A stretch of DNA of 64,000 nucleotides, from NCBI RefSeq assembly GCF_002091475.1, contig NZ_BCTR01000001.1, positions 186,001 to 250,000 of the forward strand. Reading direction: 5' to 3'. The position numbers and the translations under genes are program-made. Below the pieces are notes generated by a model that ran no database searches, had not been told where the DNA came from, and saw only the letters and a list, made by a program, of their open reading frames with translations. Origin of the DNA: Sphingomonas azotifigens NBRC 15497 (GTDB lineage Bacteria > Pseudomonadota > Alphaproteobacteria > Sphingomonadales > Sphingomonadaceae). Positions 48,391-57,861 of the stretch are shown here, in pieces (the first letter of the stretch is position 1; each line of letters starts with the position of its first letter).

Positions 48391-48962
48391 CCGGCATGGT
48401 CGTCATCGGCGCCTCGGCGGGGGGCGTCCAGGCGCTGCTCACGCTGCTGCCGGCGCTGCCGGCGGACTTCCCGCGCCCCGTACTGATCGTCGTCCACGTG
48501 CCGCCCGACCATGACCATGGCCTGGCGGGACTGTTCGAGGCGCGCTGTGCGATGCAGGTGCGCGAAGCCGAGGACAAGCAGCTGCCCGAGCCCGGCACCA
48601 TCTATTTCGCGCCCGCCAACTATCATCTGCTCGTCGAGCCGGACGGCAGCATGGCGCTGTCCGCCGACGATCCGGTCAACCACAGTCGCCCCTCGATCGA
48701 CGTGCTGCTGGAAAGCGCGGCCGACGCGCTGCGGCGCCGGCTGATCGCCGTGCTGCTCACCGGCGCCAACAACGACGGCGCCGAAGGACTGCGCGCGGTT
48801 GCCCGCGCCGGCGGCACCGCGATCGTAGAGGATCCCGAGACCGCCCGCGTGCCGACGATGCCGGCGGCCGGGCTCGCGCTGTGCCCCGACGCTACCCGCC
48901 TGGCGATCGACGCCATTGCCCCCCATCTCGTACGATTGGCCCCATCCCATGTCCGCCCCTGA
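48387..48962 (+). CDS. cheB: CheB-type methylesterase without receiver domain
   Basis: A 191-residue stand-alone esterase/deamidase domain. The catalytic triad is visible as S10 (GASAGG), H37 (VVHVPPDH) and D130 (GANNDGAEG). Classical CheB has an N-terminal receiver that controls activity; here it is absent, and three receivers are instead carried by the kinase encoded two genes upstream. Start overlaps the cheR stop in ATGA; the end overlaps the next gene by 14 bp. Confidence 0.92.
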   Translation: MTGMVVIGASAGGVQALLTLLPALPADFPRPVLIVVHVPPDHDHGLAGLFEARCAMQVREAEDKQLPEPGTIYFAPANYHLLVEPDGSMALSADDPVNHSRPSIDVLLESAADALRRRLIAVLLTGANNDGAEGLRAVARAGGTAIVEDPETARVPTMPAAGLALCPDATRLAIDAIAPHLVRLAPSHVRP

Positions 48963-50082
48963 CCCGGTCAAGTTCTTGCTCGTCGACGATCTCGACGAGA
49001 ATCTGCTGGCGCTGGAGGCACTGCTGCGGCGCGACGGCCTCGAATGCCTCAAGGCGCGCTCGGGCGACGAGGCGCTGGAATTGCTGCTCGTCCACGACGT
49101 GGCGCTGGCGCTGCTCGACGTGCAGATGCCCGGCATGGACGGCTTCGAGCTCGCCGAGTTCCTGCGCGGCAACGAACGTACCCGGCACGTGCCGATCATC
49201 TTCCTCACCGCCGGCAGCGCCGACGCGCAGCGCCGCTTTCGCGGCTATGAGGCGGGTGCGGTCGATTTTCTCCAGAAGCCGATCGACGCGGGCATCCTGC
49301 GCTCGAAAAGCAACGTGTTCTTCGATCTCTACGAGCAGCGTCGGCAGATCGTCGCGCAGCGCGACGAACTCGCGCGACTGACCGAAGACCTGCGGCTCGC
49401 CGACCGGCGCAAGAACGCGTTTCTGGGCATGGTGGGGCACGAGTTGCGCAACCCGATCATGGCGTTCGGCGCCGGGCTGCATCTGCTCAAGCGCCGGGCC
49501 GACGACGCGGGGGCCGAGCAAGTGCGCGAGCGGATGGATCGCCAGATCCGCCACATGACCCGGCTGATCGAAGACCTGCTCGATGTCGCGCGCATCGACC
49601 AGGGCAAGATCGTGCTGCGCACCGAGCACATCGATCTCGCCGATGCCGTGGCGCTGGCGATCGAGCTCAGCCGCCCGCAGATCGACGCGCAGGGCCACCG
49701 CCTGACGGTGGATCTGCCCGAAGCGCCGATCTGGCTCCAGGCCGACCAGGCGCGCATCGCGCAGGTGGTCAGCAACCTGCTCTCCAATGCCGCGAAATAC
49801 ACGCCGGCGGGCGGCGCTATCCATCTGAGCGTGCGGCGCGAGGGCGCCTATGCCGCGATCGAGGTCGCCGACACCGGTGTCGGTATTCCGCGGGAGATGC
49901 AGGGTCAGGTCTTCGAGCTGTTCGCGCAGGTGGATCGCGGGGAGGGGCAGTCCGAAGGGCTCGGCATCGGGCTGGCGCTGGTTCGGCAGCTCGTCACGCT
50001 GCACGGCGGCGTGATCGAACTCAAGGAAAGCGCGGTGGGGCAGGGCTCCACCTTCCTCGTGCTGCTGCCCTGCGCCGATTGA
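48949..50082 (+). CDS. Receiver-histidine kinase (REC-HisKA-HATPase)
   Basis: A 377-residue soluble protein. A receiver domain with [16 protein letters not shown], phosphoacceptor D57 ([11 protein letters not shown]) and KPID is followed by a short coiled coil, HisKA with GHELRNPI (H164), and HATPase with [23 protein letters not shown] and GLGIGLAL. The ATG at 48949 is preferred since VDD then falls at the usual place; an in-frame ATG at 48916 is possible. It ends the signalling operon and could be driven by the upstream hybrid kinase or feed back on it. Confidence 0.9.
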   Translation: MSAPDPVKFLLVDDLDENLLALEALLRRDGLECLKARSGDEALELLLVHDVALALLDVQMPGMDGFELAEFLRGNERTRHVPIIFLTAGSADAQRRFRGYEAGAVDFLQKPIDAGILRSKSNVFFDLYEQRRQIVAQRDELARLTEDLRLADRRKNAFLGMVGHELRNPIMAFGAGLHLLKRRADDAGAEQVRERMDRQIRHMTRLIEDLLDVARIDQGKIVLRTEHIDLADAVALAIELSRPQIDAQGHRLTVDLPEAPIWLQADQARIAQVVSNLLSNAAKYTPAGGAIHLSVRREGAYAAIEVADTGVGIPREMQGQVFELFAQVDRGEGQSEGLGIGLALVRQLVTLHGGVIELKESAVGQGSTFLVLLPCAD

Positions 50083-50098
50083 CGGGATGCTTGTGGTA

Positions 50099-50135
50099 GG
50101 CACCGGATCCGCGCCCGCGCGGCAGATCCGGTGCC
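50099..50135. terminator. Bidirectional hairpin between convergent genes
   Basis: GGCACCGGATC (50099-50109) and GATCCGGTGCC (50125-50135) form a perfect 11-bp stem around a 15-base loop in the 63-bp gap between the kinase stop and the receptor stop. Lacks a T-run on either side. Confidence 0.6.
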
Positions 50136-50145
50136 CGCCTTCGGC

Positions 50146-52836
50146 CTAGAAGTTCACGCGCACGCCCAGCGCATAGCGCGGGCCGTAGGTCTCGTAGGTG
50201 ATCACCCGTTCGGGATAGACCGAATATTGAAAGGTCTTCTCGTTGAACAGGTTCAGCCCCTGGGCGAACACCGTCGCATGGTCGTTGAGCGCATAGTTGA
50301 TGCTCGCGTCCCAGATGCCATAGGCGGCGACGTCGACCGGCTGGCCGCGGTTGCCCGCATCGGTCGCGCGATAGGCATTGCGGTAGTTGTAGGCCAGCCG
50401 CATCTGCAATGGCCCCTTCTCGTAGAAGCCGACGAGATTGTAGGTGGTCGCATCCGGATCGACGAGGCTGATGTTCGCCTGCACCCCCAGCCCGTCGAGC
50501 GGCGCAGGCAGGCCGGTGAAGGTGTACTGGCCCGAGAACTCGACGCCATAATAGCTGCGGCTGCCGATATTCTCCGGCCGGGTGCGGCGGAAGTCGAGCC
50601 CCAGGATCTGGACCGTGCTGGTTACCGTCTCCGAAAGATCCTTGAGATCCTTGGCGAACACCGCGACGCTGAGGAAGCTCGCGCGATCGAGATACCAGGT
50701 AAGCGCGGCATCATAGTTCCAGCCGATCATCGGCTTGAGGCCCGGATTGCCGTCGGTGATCGCGCGCTCGCGCGGGCGCGGGTTGATGTTGCGGATGAGC
50801 AGCAGGTCGCTCAGCGTCGCACGGGTCAGCGTCTTGGCGACGGCGGCCTGCAGCACGACGTCCTTGAACAGGTCCACCTTGAAGTTCGCGCTCGGCAGCA
50901 CCTGGGTATAGTCGCCGCGCGCGGTGATCGGCTGCGGGTCCGACAGGTTGACGATCGGATCGAGCCCAGGCGGCGTGGTGATGCTCAGGATCTCCTGCCC
51001 GAAGCCGGTCGACGTCACCTTGGTGCGGGTGACCCGCACGCCGATATTGCCCGACCAGGGGTGCGATCCGAAATGGCCGCCCAGCGACGCTTCGACATAG
51101 CCGCCGATCGTCCGCTCCTGTGCCGCGCCGCTGTTGCCGGGCACCAGCGCCACGCCGAAGCCCCCGCCATTGGCGGCGAGGATCGCGCGGGTCGCCGCCG
51201 GGTTGGCGGTCTGGTTGATCGCCGCGTCGGACAGCAGATAGGCCTGCAGGTCGCGGATCGAATAGGTCGGGAAGCCGCTGGTGAACATGCCGCTGCCGAG
51301 GAAGTTCGTTGCTTCCGCGGGCTGGCCGAACACGCTTTGCGGCACCGAGACGCCGCATAGCGCACACTGCACCTCGCCGGGCGTCTTGTACGAGAAGCGC
51401 GACTTCTTGCGGTCCGAATAGTTGATGCCCGCGGTCAGTGCGCGCAGCGGACCCGCTTCGATCTGCCACTTCAGCCGCGAGTTGATCTGGTAGATCTCGT
51501 CCTCGACGCTCACGCCTTCGAAGGTGAGATAGCCGGATTTGGCGTTCGAGGTGTCGAGGATATTGCCCAGGCCGGTATAGACCGGCAGGCCGTTGCCGCC
51601 GATGTTGAACTTCACCGCCGCGGGCGAATAGCTGGGCGTCGCGAGGTTGGTTTCGAACCAGGCCTGGTTGCCGCCGGTATCGTCCTGCGCCTTGGACCAG
51701 GACAGGTCGATGAACCCGGACAGCCGGGTCGACGGCTTCCACTCGACGTTCAGGCCGGTCTGGTAGGTCTTGGCGAGGCGCGGGCGGACCTGGTTGGTGA
51801 TCGTCGGGCCCGAGGCGATGCCGGTATAGCTGGTCACCGTCTTGTTCGAGTCGACGGTCGCCGCGGTGATGTCGCCGGGGCCGCCATAGACGAAGAACAC
51901 CTTGTTGTCGTCGTTGACGTCGAGCTTCGAATAGAGCCCGTCGAGCGTCACCTGCAGCGCGTTGCTCGGCTTCCACTGCACCGTCGCCAGCCCCGACAGG
52001 CGCTTGCGGTTGGTGCGGTTGACCCCCCATTCGACATAGGTGGGCAGCGACACGCCGGTGTAATCGGCCTTGCCGTCCTTGTTGGTATCAAGGCTCTGAT
52101 TGGCTTCCCAGCCATCGGTGAAGATGCGGCGACCTTCGATCTTGCGGTCGATATAGGAGAAGGCCGCGAGCACGCCGAAATTGCTGCCGCCGAAGGTCGT
52201 ACTGACCAGCCCCGAAGCCTGGGGCGAGGCCTGGCCGCGCAGCTTGTCGTAATTGGCCTGGGCCGAGAGGCTGACCTTGCTGCCGTTGAAGTCGAACGGG
52301 CGCGCCGTGTACATGTCGACGGTGGAGGCGATGCCGCCTTCCACCTGCGCGGCGGTGGGGGTCTTGGAGACGTCGACGCGGTTGATCAGTTCGGCGGGCA
52401 GGATGTCGAAGCTAAACTCGCGGCCCTGGTTCTCGGTGGCGAGGATGCGGCCATTGTAGAGCGCGGTGCTGAACGCCGGCCCGAGGCCGCGCACGGTGAT
52501 GAACTGGCCCTCGCCATTGTCGCGCGAGATCGTCACGCCCGGGATGCGCTGGATCGCCTCGGCGATGTTCTGGTCGGGCAGCTTGCCGATATCGTCGGCG
52601 ACGATCGAGTCGACGATGTTGTCGGCCGATCGCTTGATGTCCACCGCGCGGCGCAGGCTCTCGCGCAGGCCGGTGACGACGATCGTCTCCTCGGTGGCGG
52701 TATCGGGTGCCGCGGAAGCCGGCACATTCTGTTGTGCCTGCGCGCCCGGTTCCGGATCGGCATAGGCAGGCGCCGTCGCGGCCAGGATGGTCGCCATGGC
52801 GGTGACGGCAAGCAAATGGGTACGCCCGTTCGGCAT
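50146..52836 (-). CDS. TonB-dependent receptor of the oligosaccharide locus
   Basis: An 896-residue receptor of the long TonB class common in Xanthomonas, Caulobacter and sphingomonads (IADDIGKLPDQNIAEAIQRIPGVTI-type plug). The Sec signal ends near AYADP; the TonB box is ETIVVTG and the barrel ends in GVRVNF. The ATG at 52836 has GAGAGGACC upstream. A LacI-type operator lies 83 bp upstream. It likely imports an oligosaccharide across the outer membrane for the ABC system encoded beside it. Confidence 0.94.
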   Translation of the reverse strand: MPNGRTHLLAVTAMATILAATAPAYADPEPGAQAQQNVPASAAPDTATEETIVVTGLRESLRRAVDIKRSADNIVDSIVADDIGKLPDQNIAEAIQRIPGVTISRDNGEGQFITVRGLGPAFSTALYNGRILATENQGREFSFDILPAELINRVDVSKTPTAAQVEGGIASTVDMYTARPFDFNGSKVSLSAQANYDKLRGQASPQASGLVSTTFGGSNFGVLAAFSYIDRKIEGRRIFTDGWEANQSLDTNKDGKADYTGVSLPTYVEWGVNRTNRKRLSGLATVQWKPSNALQVTLDGLYSKLDVNDDNKVFFVYGGPGDITAATVDSNKTVTSYTGIASGPTITNQVRPRLAKTYQTGLNVEWKPSTRLSGFIDLSWSKAQDDTGGNQAWFETNLATPSYSPAAVKFNIGGNGLPVYTGLGNILDTSNAKSGYLTFEGVSVEDEIYQINSRLKWQIEAGPLRALTAGINYSDRKKSRFSYKTPGEVQCALCGVSVPQSVFGQPAEATNFLGSGMFTSGFPTYSIRDLQAYLLSDAAINQTANPAATRAILAANGGGFGVALVPGNSGAAQERTIGGYVEASLGGHFGSHPWSGNIGVRVTRTKVTSTGFGQEILSITTPPGLDPIVNLSDPQPITARGDYTQVLPSANFKVDLFKDVVLQAAVAKTLTRATLSDLLLIRNINPRPRERAITDGNPGLKPMIGWNYDAALTWYLDRASFLSVAVFAKDLKDLSETVTSTVQILGLDFRRTRPENIGSRSYYGVEFSGQYTFTGLPAPLDGLGVQANISLVDPDATTYNLVGFYEKGPLQMRLAYNYRNAYRATDAGNRGQPVDVAAYGIWDASINYALNDHATVFAQGLNLFNEKTFQYSVYPERVITYETYGPRYALGVRVNF

Positions 52837-52918
52837 AGGTCTGGTCCTCTCCCTCGATGCCGTGAACGCCCGTCCATCGATGCGGATCGGGTCGACCGGC
52901 ACATTCTCCTGTACCCTT

Positions 52919-52934
52919 TGTTTAACGATCAACC
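52919..52934. promoter_or_regulatory. LacI-type operator upstream of the TonB receptor
   Basis: TGTTTAACGATCAACC, 14 of 16 positions identical to the dyad at 55207-55222. On the minus strand it overlaps TAAACA, which lies 17 bp after TTGTAC, a fair sigma-70-like promoter for the receptor gene. Repression by the LacI protein encoded at 54071-55144 is inferred. Confidence 0.65.
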
Positions 52935-52988
52935 TTGCAATGTACAAGCGGGCAACATTTCGCCTTTCAGCGACTTGCAACGGCCTGG

Positions 52989-54074
52989 TTAGAGGGGGAC
53001 TGCCTCCCCGTCGGCGCCGAACAGCAACAGCTGGCGAACGTCGGCATATACCGTCATCGCGGCCGGGACCGGGACGCTGTGATGGCCGTCCAGCTTGGCG
53101 CGGAACTCGCCGATCGGGGCCATCTCGCCGTACAGGAAGGTCGAATGGCCGAGTGCCTCCACCGCCTGAATCGTCAGCGGCAGTGCCAGCGACTTGGGCG
53201 CGGCTTCCAGCCGCACATGCTCGGGGCGGAGGCCGACGGTAACGGCGGCGCCCACCGCGATCGCCTCGCTGGCGGGCATCGCGAATCGCAGCCCGCCGGG
53301 CAGTTCGAGCAGCATCTCGCCGCCTTGGCGGGCGACCACCTTGGCCGGCAGCAGATTGATGCGCGGGCTGCCGATAAAGCCGGCGGTGAAGACGTTCGCC
53401 GGGCGCGTATAGATTTCGAGCGGGGTGCCGACCTGCGAGATGCGGCCCTGGTCGAGCACGACCAGCCGATCGGCCAGCGTCATCGCCTCGACCTGGTCGT
53501 GGGTGACATAGAGCATCGTGCTGCCGAGCCGCTGGTGCAGCCGGGCCAGCTCGTGCCGCATGCGCACCCGCAGATCGGCATCGAGGTTCGACAGCGGCTC
53601 GTCGAACAGGAACAGCGAGGGATCGCGCACGATCGCCCGGCCGATCGCCACGCGCTGGCGCTGGCCGCCGGAAAGCTGGGCCGGCAGCCGATCGAGCAGC
53701 GGCTCCAGTTCGAGGATCGCGGCGGCATGCGCCACCTGCGCGGCGATGCGGTCGCGCGGCACCCGCATGTTGCGCAGCCCGAAGCTCAGATTCTCGCGCA
53801 CGTTCATATGCGGGTAGAGCGCGTAGGACTGGAACACCATCGCGACGCCGCGGTCCGCCGCGGGTACATGGGTCACGTCGCGACCGTCGATATGGATCGC
53901 GCCGCCGGTCACCGCCTCGAGCCCCGCGATCATCCGCAGCACGGTCGACTTGCCGCAGCCCGAGGAGCCGACCAGCACGACGAACTCGCCTGCCTGCACC
54001 TCCAGGTCGATGCCGCGGATCGTCGCGGCGCCGTCATAGGCCTTGGTGAGCCCGGCCAGCGTCAGCGCGGTCAT
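52989..54074 (-). CDS. ABC transporter ATP-binding protein, MalK/UgpC type
   Basis: A 361-residue sugar-importer ATPase: Walker A GSSGCGKST, Q-loop VFQSYALYPHMNV, signature LSGGQRQRVAIGRAI, Walker B FLFDEPLSNLDA and the H-loop YVTHDQ, then a C-terminal regulatory OB-fold (TVGLRPEHVRLE). The true start is the ATG at 54074, overlapping the LacI stop. It probably energises the two permeases encoded at 57858-59587, across the divergent promoter. Confidence 0.94.
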   Translation of the reverse strand: MTALTLAGLTKAYDGAATIRGIDLEVQAGEFVVLVGSSGCGKSTVLRMIAGLEAVTGGAIHIDGRDVTHVPAADRGVAMVFQSYALYPHMNVRENLSFGLRNMRVPRDRIAAQVAHAAAILELEPLLDRLPAQLSGGQRQRVAIGRAIVRDPSLFLFDEPLSNLDADLRVRMRHELARLHQRLGSTMLYVTHDQVEAMTLADRLVVLDQGRISQVGTPLEIYTRPANVFTAGFIGSPRINLLPAKVVARQGGEMLLELPGGLRFAMPASEAIAVGAAVTVGLRPEHVRLEAAPKSLALPLTIQAVEALGHSTFLYGEMAPIGEFRAKLDGHHSVPVPAAMTVYADVRQLLLFGADGEAVPL

Positions 54075-55144
54075 TGCGCGGCGCTCCAGGCCGGTGCGGT
54101 GCTGTCGCCGGGGATAAACGCCGCATCGATATGCACCGTCCGCGGCGCGCGGCTGCCCTCGCCGAGCAGGATCTCGGCTGCCATCCGCCCTTTCGCATAG
54201 GCGTTCTGACGCACCGTGGTGAGCCGCAGCGCGTCGGGATGGCGATCGGGCGGCTCCAGCCCGTCGAACCCGGTGACCGACATGCGGCCGGGCACGTCGA
54301 TGCCGCTGGCCCGGCAATGCTGGAGCACGCCGTGCGCGAGCCGATCGGAAAAGCACACCAAAGCGGTAAGGTCCGGGCGGCGCGCGAGCAGGCGCTCGGC
54401 GCCGCGCGCCCCACCGTCTTCGCTGTTCACCGTCTCGCAGACCAGCACCGCGGCAGGATCGATCCCCGCCTCGGCAAGCGCATCGCGGCAGCCCTGGATG
54501 CGCTGGTTCACGACATAGCTCTCGTCCGGCACCTCGCGGTCGAGCGCGAAGATCTCGCCATTGTCCTCCGATCGCGGGAAGGTAACGATGGCCAGTTCGC
54601 GGTGGCCCAGCGCCAGCAGATGCGCCAGCACGTCGCGCATCATCTCGCGATCATTGGTAAGCACGCTGGCAAGCTCGGGCGCATCGAAATCCACCACCAC
54701 CGTCGGCAGGCCGCGCGACAGGGCGGTGCGGATCGTCGGATGGCTCTTATAGGGCGCGTTGAGGATGAAGCCGTCGACAATGGCCGTGAGCGTCTCCTGC
54801 GATTCCGGCCGCTTGTTCTTCAGCGGGATCAACACGATGTTCGCGCCTTCCTCCTCGCAGACCGACGAGATGCCGCGCAGGAAGGCGATGTCGTGCGCGT
54901 CGGTGAAGGCGTAGCTCAGCTGGTCGTTGAACAGCACGCCGATCGCGCCGCACCGCCCGGTGCGCAGCGAGCGCGCCGCCGGATCGGGACCGTCATAGTT
55001 GACCGAGCGGGCATAGGCGATGATCCGCTCGCGCAGCTCCTTGGAGACCTTGGCCGGGTTGTTATAGGCGTTCGAGACGGAGGTATGCGTCACCCCCAGA
55101 TCGGCGGCGATCGACTTCAGGGTGGCTCGCTTGGCCCGCACCAT
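54071..55144 (-). CDS. LacI-family transcriptional regulator
   Basis: A 357-residue regulator. The N-terminal helix-turn-helix and hinge helix are clear (TLKSIAADLGVTHTSVSNAYNNPAKVSKELRERI ... YDGPDPAARSLRTG, split here), followed by a periplasmic-binding-protein-like sugar sensor domain (GVLFNDQLSYAF, VDGFILNAPY, MSVTGFDGLEPPD). The ATG at 55144 has GGAG six bases upstream. It is divergent from the ABC/GH130 operon, and its candidate operator overlaps the promoter of that operon and that of the TonB receptor. Confidence 0.92.
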   Translation of the reverse strand: MVRAKRATLKSIAADLGVTHTSVSNAYNNPAKVSKELRERIIAYARSVNYDGPDPAARSLRTGRCGAIGVLFNDQLSYAFTDAHDIAFLRGISSVCEEEGANIVLIPLKNKRPESQETLTAIVDGFILNAPYKSHPTIRTALSRGLPTVVVDFDAPELASVLTNDREMMRDVLAHLLALGHRELAIVTFPRSEDNGEIFALDREVPDESYVVNQRIQGCRDALAEAGIDPAAVLVCETVNSEDGGARGAERLLARRPDLTALVCFSDRLAHGVLQHCRASGIDVPGRMSVTGFDGLEPPDRHPDALRLTTVRQNAYAKGRMAAEILLGEGSRAPRTVHIDAAFIPGDSTAPAWSAAQ

Positions 55145-55186
55145 CCTCTTCTCCAACTACTGTTTCGGCGATCCTAGACGCTTGCC

Positions 55187-55192
55187 TTGACA
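55187..55192 (+). promoter_or_regulatory. Candidate -35 box of the oligosaccharide operon
   Basis: TTGACA lies 73 bp upstream of the first gene; TTTAAC 16 bp further is a weak -10 and falls inside the operator at 55207-55222, which would suit repression. Confidence 0.4.
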
Positions 55193-55206
55193 CGCACAAT
55201 CACGTT

Positions 55207-55222
55207 TGTTTAACGTTCAACA
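55207..55222. promoter_or_regulatory. LacI-type operator in the divergent promoter region
   Basis: TGTTTAACGTTCAACA is a 16-bp dyad with one mismatched pair and a central CG, typical of LacI-family operators. It lies between lacI-type gene (start 55144) and the 55265 operon, and is repeated with two changes at 52919-52934. Confidence 0.7.
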
Positions 55223-55264
55223 AGCCACCTGCACAGCAGGGGCGGGAGAGGATTTCAGCTGCCG

Positions 55265-56578
55265 ATGTCGTGCGTTTCTGCCCGCCGGGCATCCCGGCTT
55301 CCTGCCATTTTCCGAAACGCCAGGCAGCTGGCCCTGCTGGTACCCCTGCTCGCGGTGGCGGTGGTGCCGAGCGGTGCGGCGATGGGCCGCCCGCCGGCTG
55401 CCGCGGCGGCGCGGGCGCCCGTCGCAGCGCTTTCGCATTTCGACCACCTTTTCGCCGAGACCCGCATCGCCGGCGAGACGGTGGGCGTGCTCAACATCTA
55501 CAGCGAGGCACCCGACTTCCATTTCGCGATCGAGCCGCGCGAGGGCTATGCCTGTGTCGACGATGCGGCGCGGGCGCTCGTGCTGCTTGCCGCCCTGCCC
55601 AAGCTGCCGCCCGCGCAGATGCGGCAAATGGAGCTGATGACGCGTTTCGTGCTGCAGATGCAGGCGGACAACGGCTATTTCCATAACTTCATCTGGTCGG
55701 ACGGGCGGATCAACCGCGACTATCGCACCTCGGTGGCGGAGCTGAGCTGGTGGTCGTTGCGCGCACTCTGGGGGCTGGAAGCCGTGCTGACGCGGCTGCC
55801 CGCCGACTCCGAACTCGCCGCGCGGGCGCGCAAGGCCAGCGACCGGCTGGTCGCCAACCTCCAGCACGACCTGCCGGCGCGGCAGACGCTCGATTCGGTG
55901 GAGGGCGTTTCGCTCCCCACCTGGCTGCCGTACGGATCGGGCGCCGACGCCGCCTCGACCGCGGCCCTCGGGCTCGCCCGCCACTATCAGCGCACCGGCG
56001 ATGCCGGCACCCGCGCGCTGCTGGTCCGGCTGGGCGAGGGCATGATGCAGATGCGCGCCGGCGACGCCACCTCCTTTCCCTACGGCGCCCATCTCAGCTG
56101 GCGCAACGAATGGCATGGCTGGGGCAATGCCCAGGCCTATGCGCTGCTGCGCCTGGGCAAGCTGCTCGGCCGCAAGGACTTCGTTGCCAGCGGGCTGGCC
56201 GAGGTCGACCATTTCTATCCCTATCTGCTCGAACACGGCATGCTCGCGCGCTTCTCGGTGCGGCAATCGGCCGGCAAGATCGAGCAGATCGATTCAGGTC
56301 GTTTCCCGCAGATCGCCTATGGCCTCAGCCCGATGATCCTCGCCTCGATGGAGGCTTATCACCAGACCAGGCGCGGCCGCTATCGCAAGACGGCGCGGGC
56401 GCTGGCGAGCTGGTTCTCGGGCACCAACGATGCGCGCCAGCCCATCTATGATGCCGCAAGCGGCCGGGTGCTCGACGGAATCGACGCGCCCTTGCTGCCC
56501 AACCCCAATGCCGGCGCGGAATCGACGGTGGAGGGGCTGCTGAGCTTCGTCGCGCTGTCGGGAACGCCGCTGCCGTGA
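55265..56578 (+). CDS. Exported alpha/alpha-barrel glycosidase-like protein
   Basis: A 437-residue protein with an N-terminal signal segment (LALLVPLLAVAVVPSGAAMG, about residues 23-42). The rest is helical with repeated short motifs (GYACVDDAARALVLLAALP, ELSWWSLRALWGLEAVL, DAASTAALGLARHYQRTGD, NAQAYALLRLGKLLG, FPQIAYGLSPMILASMEAY) as in six-hairpin alpha/alpha barrels. Acidic residues in the CVDDAAR and AESTVEGLLSF positions could be catalytic. I cannot assign a GH family. It is the first gene of the ABC/GH130 operon, and its GTGA end couples it to the binding protein. A role in trimming or sensing the imported mannoside is a guess. The ribosome binding site is distant (about 13 bp). Confidence 0.72.
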   Translation: MSCVSARRASRLPAIFRNARQLALLVPLLAVAVVPSGAAMGRPPAAAAARAPVAALSHFDHLFAETRIAGETVGVLNIYSEAPDFHFAIEPREGYACVDDAARALVLLAALPKLPPAQMRQMELMTRFVLQMQADNGYFHNFIWSDGRINRDYRTSVAELSWWSLRALWGLEAVLTRLPADSELAARARKASDRLVANLQHDLPARQTLDSVEGVSLPTWLPYGSGADAASTAALGLARHYQRTGDAGTRALLVRLGEGMMQMRAGDATSFPYGAHLSWRNEWHGWGNAQAYALLRLGKLLGRKDFVASGLAEVDHFYPYLLEHGMLARFSVRQSAGKIEQIDSGRFPQIAYGLSPMILASMEAYHQTRRGRYRKTARALASWFSGTNDARQPIYDAASGRVLDGIDAPLLPNPNAGAESTVEGLLSFVALSGTPLP

Positions 56579-57861
56579 TCGCCCGGCGCGCCCTTCTGGC
56601 CGGAGCGCTGGCGAGCGGGCTGTCGCTGCTCGGCGGCTGCGGTCCGTCGCGCCGCGTGCGGCCGGCCGACCGCATCCGGCTGTGGGTCGCGCCCAACGAG
56701 GCGGAAGAGGGCTTCTGGAAGATCGCGGTGGCGCGGTGGAACGCGGCGCGGCGCGGACTGCCGGTGCAGTTCACCACCATTCCCACCGCCGGCAGTTCCG
56801 AGGACACGGTGCTGTCGGCCTTGGTCGCGGGCACCGAGCCGGACCTGTGCACCAACGTCTTCGCCGGCTTTGCGGTGCAGCTCGCGGCCCTCGGCCAGGT
56901 CGTCAACCTTGCGGCGATGCCCGGCTATGCCGAACTGGTCGCGCGGCGGCACATGCAGGCGATCCTGCCGGGCTGGACGCAGGAGGGCATGGTCGCCGCG
57001 TTGCCGATCTATTCGAGCCCGACCCTGCTCTGGTGGCGGGCCGACCTGCTCGCGGCGAACGGCCTGTCCGCCCCGCCGCGCCGCTACGACGAGGTCTATG
57101 CGCTGTGCGCGCGCTACGGCCGGCCGGGGCAGCGCTATGGCATGCAGGTCGTCTCGGGCCGGTCCTGGGCGGACCGTTGGTTCGACTTCATCTCGCTCTA
57201 TTACGCCGCCTCGAAGGGACAGCCGTATCTGCAGGGCCGCCACGCGCTCTACAACAACGCCGCCGGACGGGAGGTGGCCGGCTTCATCGACCGGATGTTC
57301 CGCCAGCGCTGGACCGCGCTCGACTTCGACGCCGAGGAGCCGCTGGTCTCAGGCCTCGCGGCAGGCGCGGTGCGCGGCCCCTGGGACGTCGAGCGGTTCG
57401 CCAAGCTCTATCCCGAGACGCTCGATCGCATCGTCGTCGGCCCGATGATCGCCGAGGCGCCGGGCCCGGGCCCGGCCTCGACCTTTTCGGACAGCAAGGG
57501 CGTGGTAGTCTTCAAGACCAGCCGGGTCACCGCCGCGGCGTTCGACTTCCTCGCCTGGGTACTCGGCGACGAGGACCTCAACCTCTTGTGGCTGCGGCGC
57601 ACCGGCCTGTCGCCCGCGCGCGGCGACCTGCTCCAGAACCCGCGCTTCGCCGATTATTATCGCACCAACAAGATCGCCGCCGCCTATGCCGCGCACGTCG
57701 CCAGCGCCAAGCCGCCGGCGCTTTCCGAATATTCGATCGACATCCAGAAAATCATGACCGCCCAGCTCGTCGAGCCGCTGATGACCGGGCGGCGCGATCC
57801 CGCCGCGGCGCTGGCCGAGGCGGTCGCGCGGACCGACCGGCTGCTCGAGGCGCAGGCATGA
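56575..57861 (+). CDS. ABC transporter sugar-binding lipoprotein (family 1)
   Basis: A 428-residue solute-binding protein of the MalE/UgpB group. GTG start overlaps the previous stop. Signal with an RR pair and a lipobox LGGC (Cys22). The ligand-binding part shows RIRLWVAPNEAEEGFWKIAVARWN, GTEPDLCTNVFAGFAVQL, and aromatic-rich RSWADRWFDFISLYYAAS; the C-terminal block QKIMTAQLVEPLMTGRRDPAAALAEA is typical of the family. It is expected to deliver an oligosaccharide to the two permeases that follow. Confidence 0.92.
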   Translation: MIARRALLAGALASGLSLLGGCGPSRRVRPADRIRLWVAPNEAEEGFWKIAVARWNAARRGLPVQFTTIPTAGSSEDTVLSALVAGTEPDLCTNVFAGFAVQLAALGQVVNLAAMPGYAELVARRHMQAILPGWTQEGMVAALPIYSSPTLLWWRADLLAANGLSAPPRRYDEVYALCARYGRPGQRYGMQVVSGRSWADRWFDFISLYYAASKGQPYLQGRHALYNNAAGREVAGFIDRMFRQRWTALDFDAEEPLVSGLAAGAVRGPWDVERFAKLYPETLDRIVVGPMIAEAPGPGPASTFSDSKGVVVFKTSRVTAAAFDFLAWVLGDEDLNLLWLRRTGLSPARGDLLQNPRFADYYRTNKIAAAYAAHVASAKPPALSEYSIDIQKIMTAQLVEPLMTGRRDPAAALAEAVARTDRLLEAQA

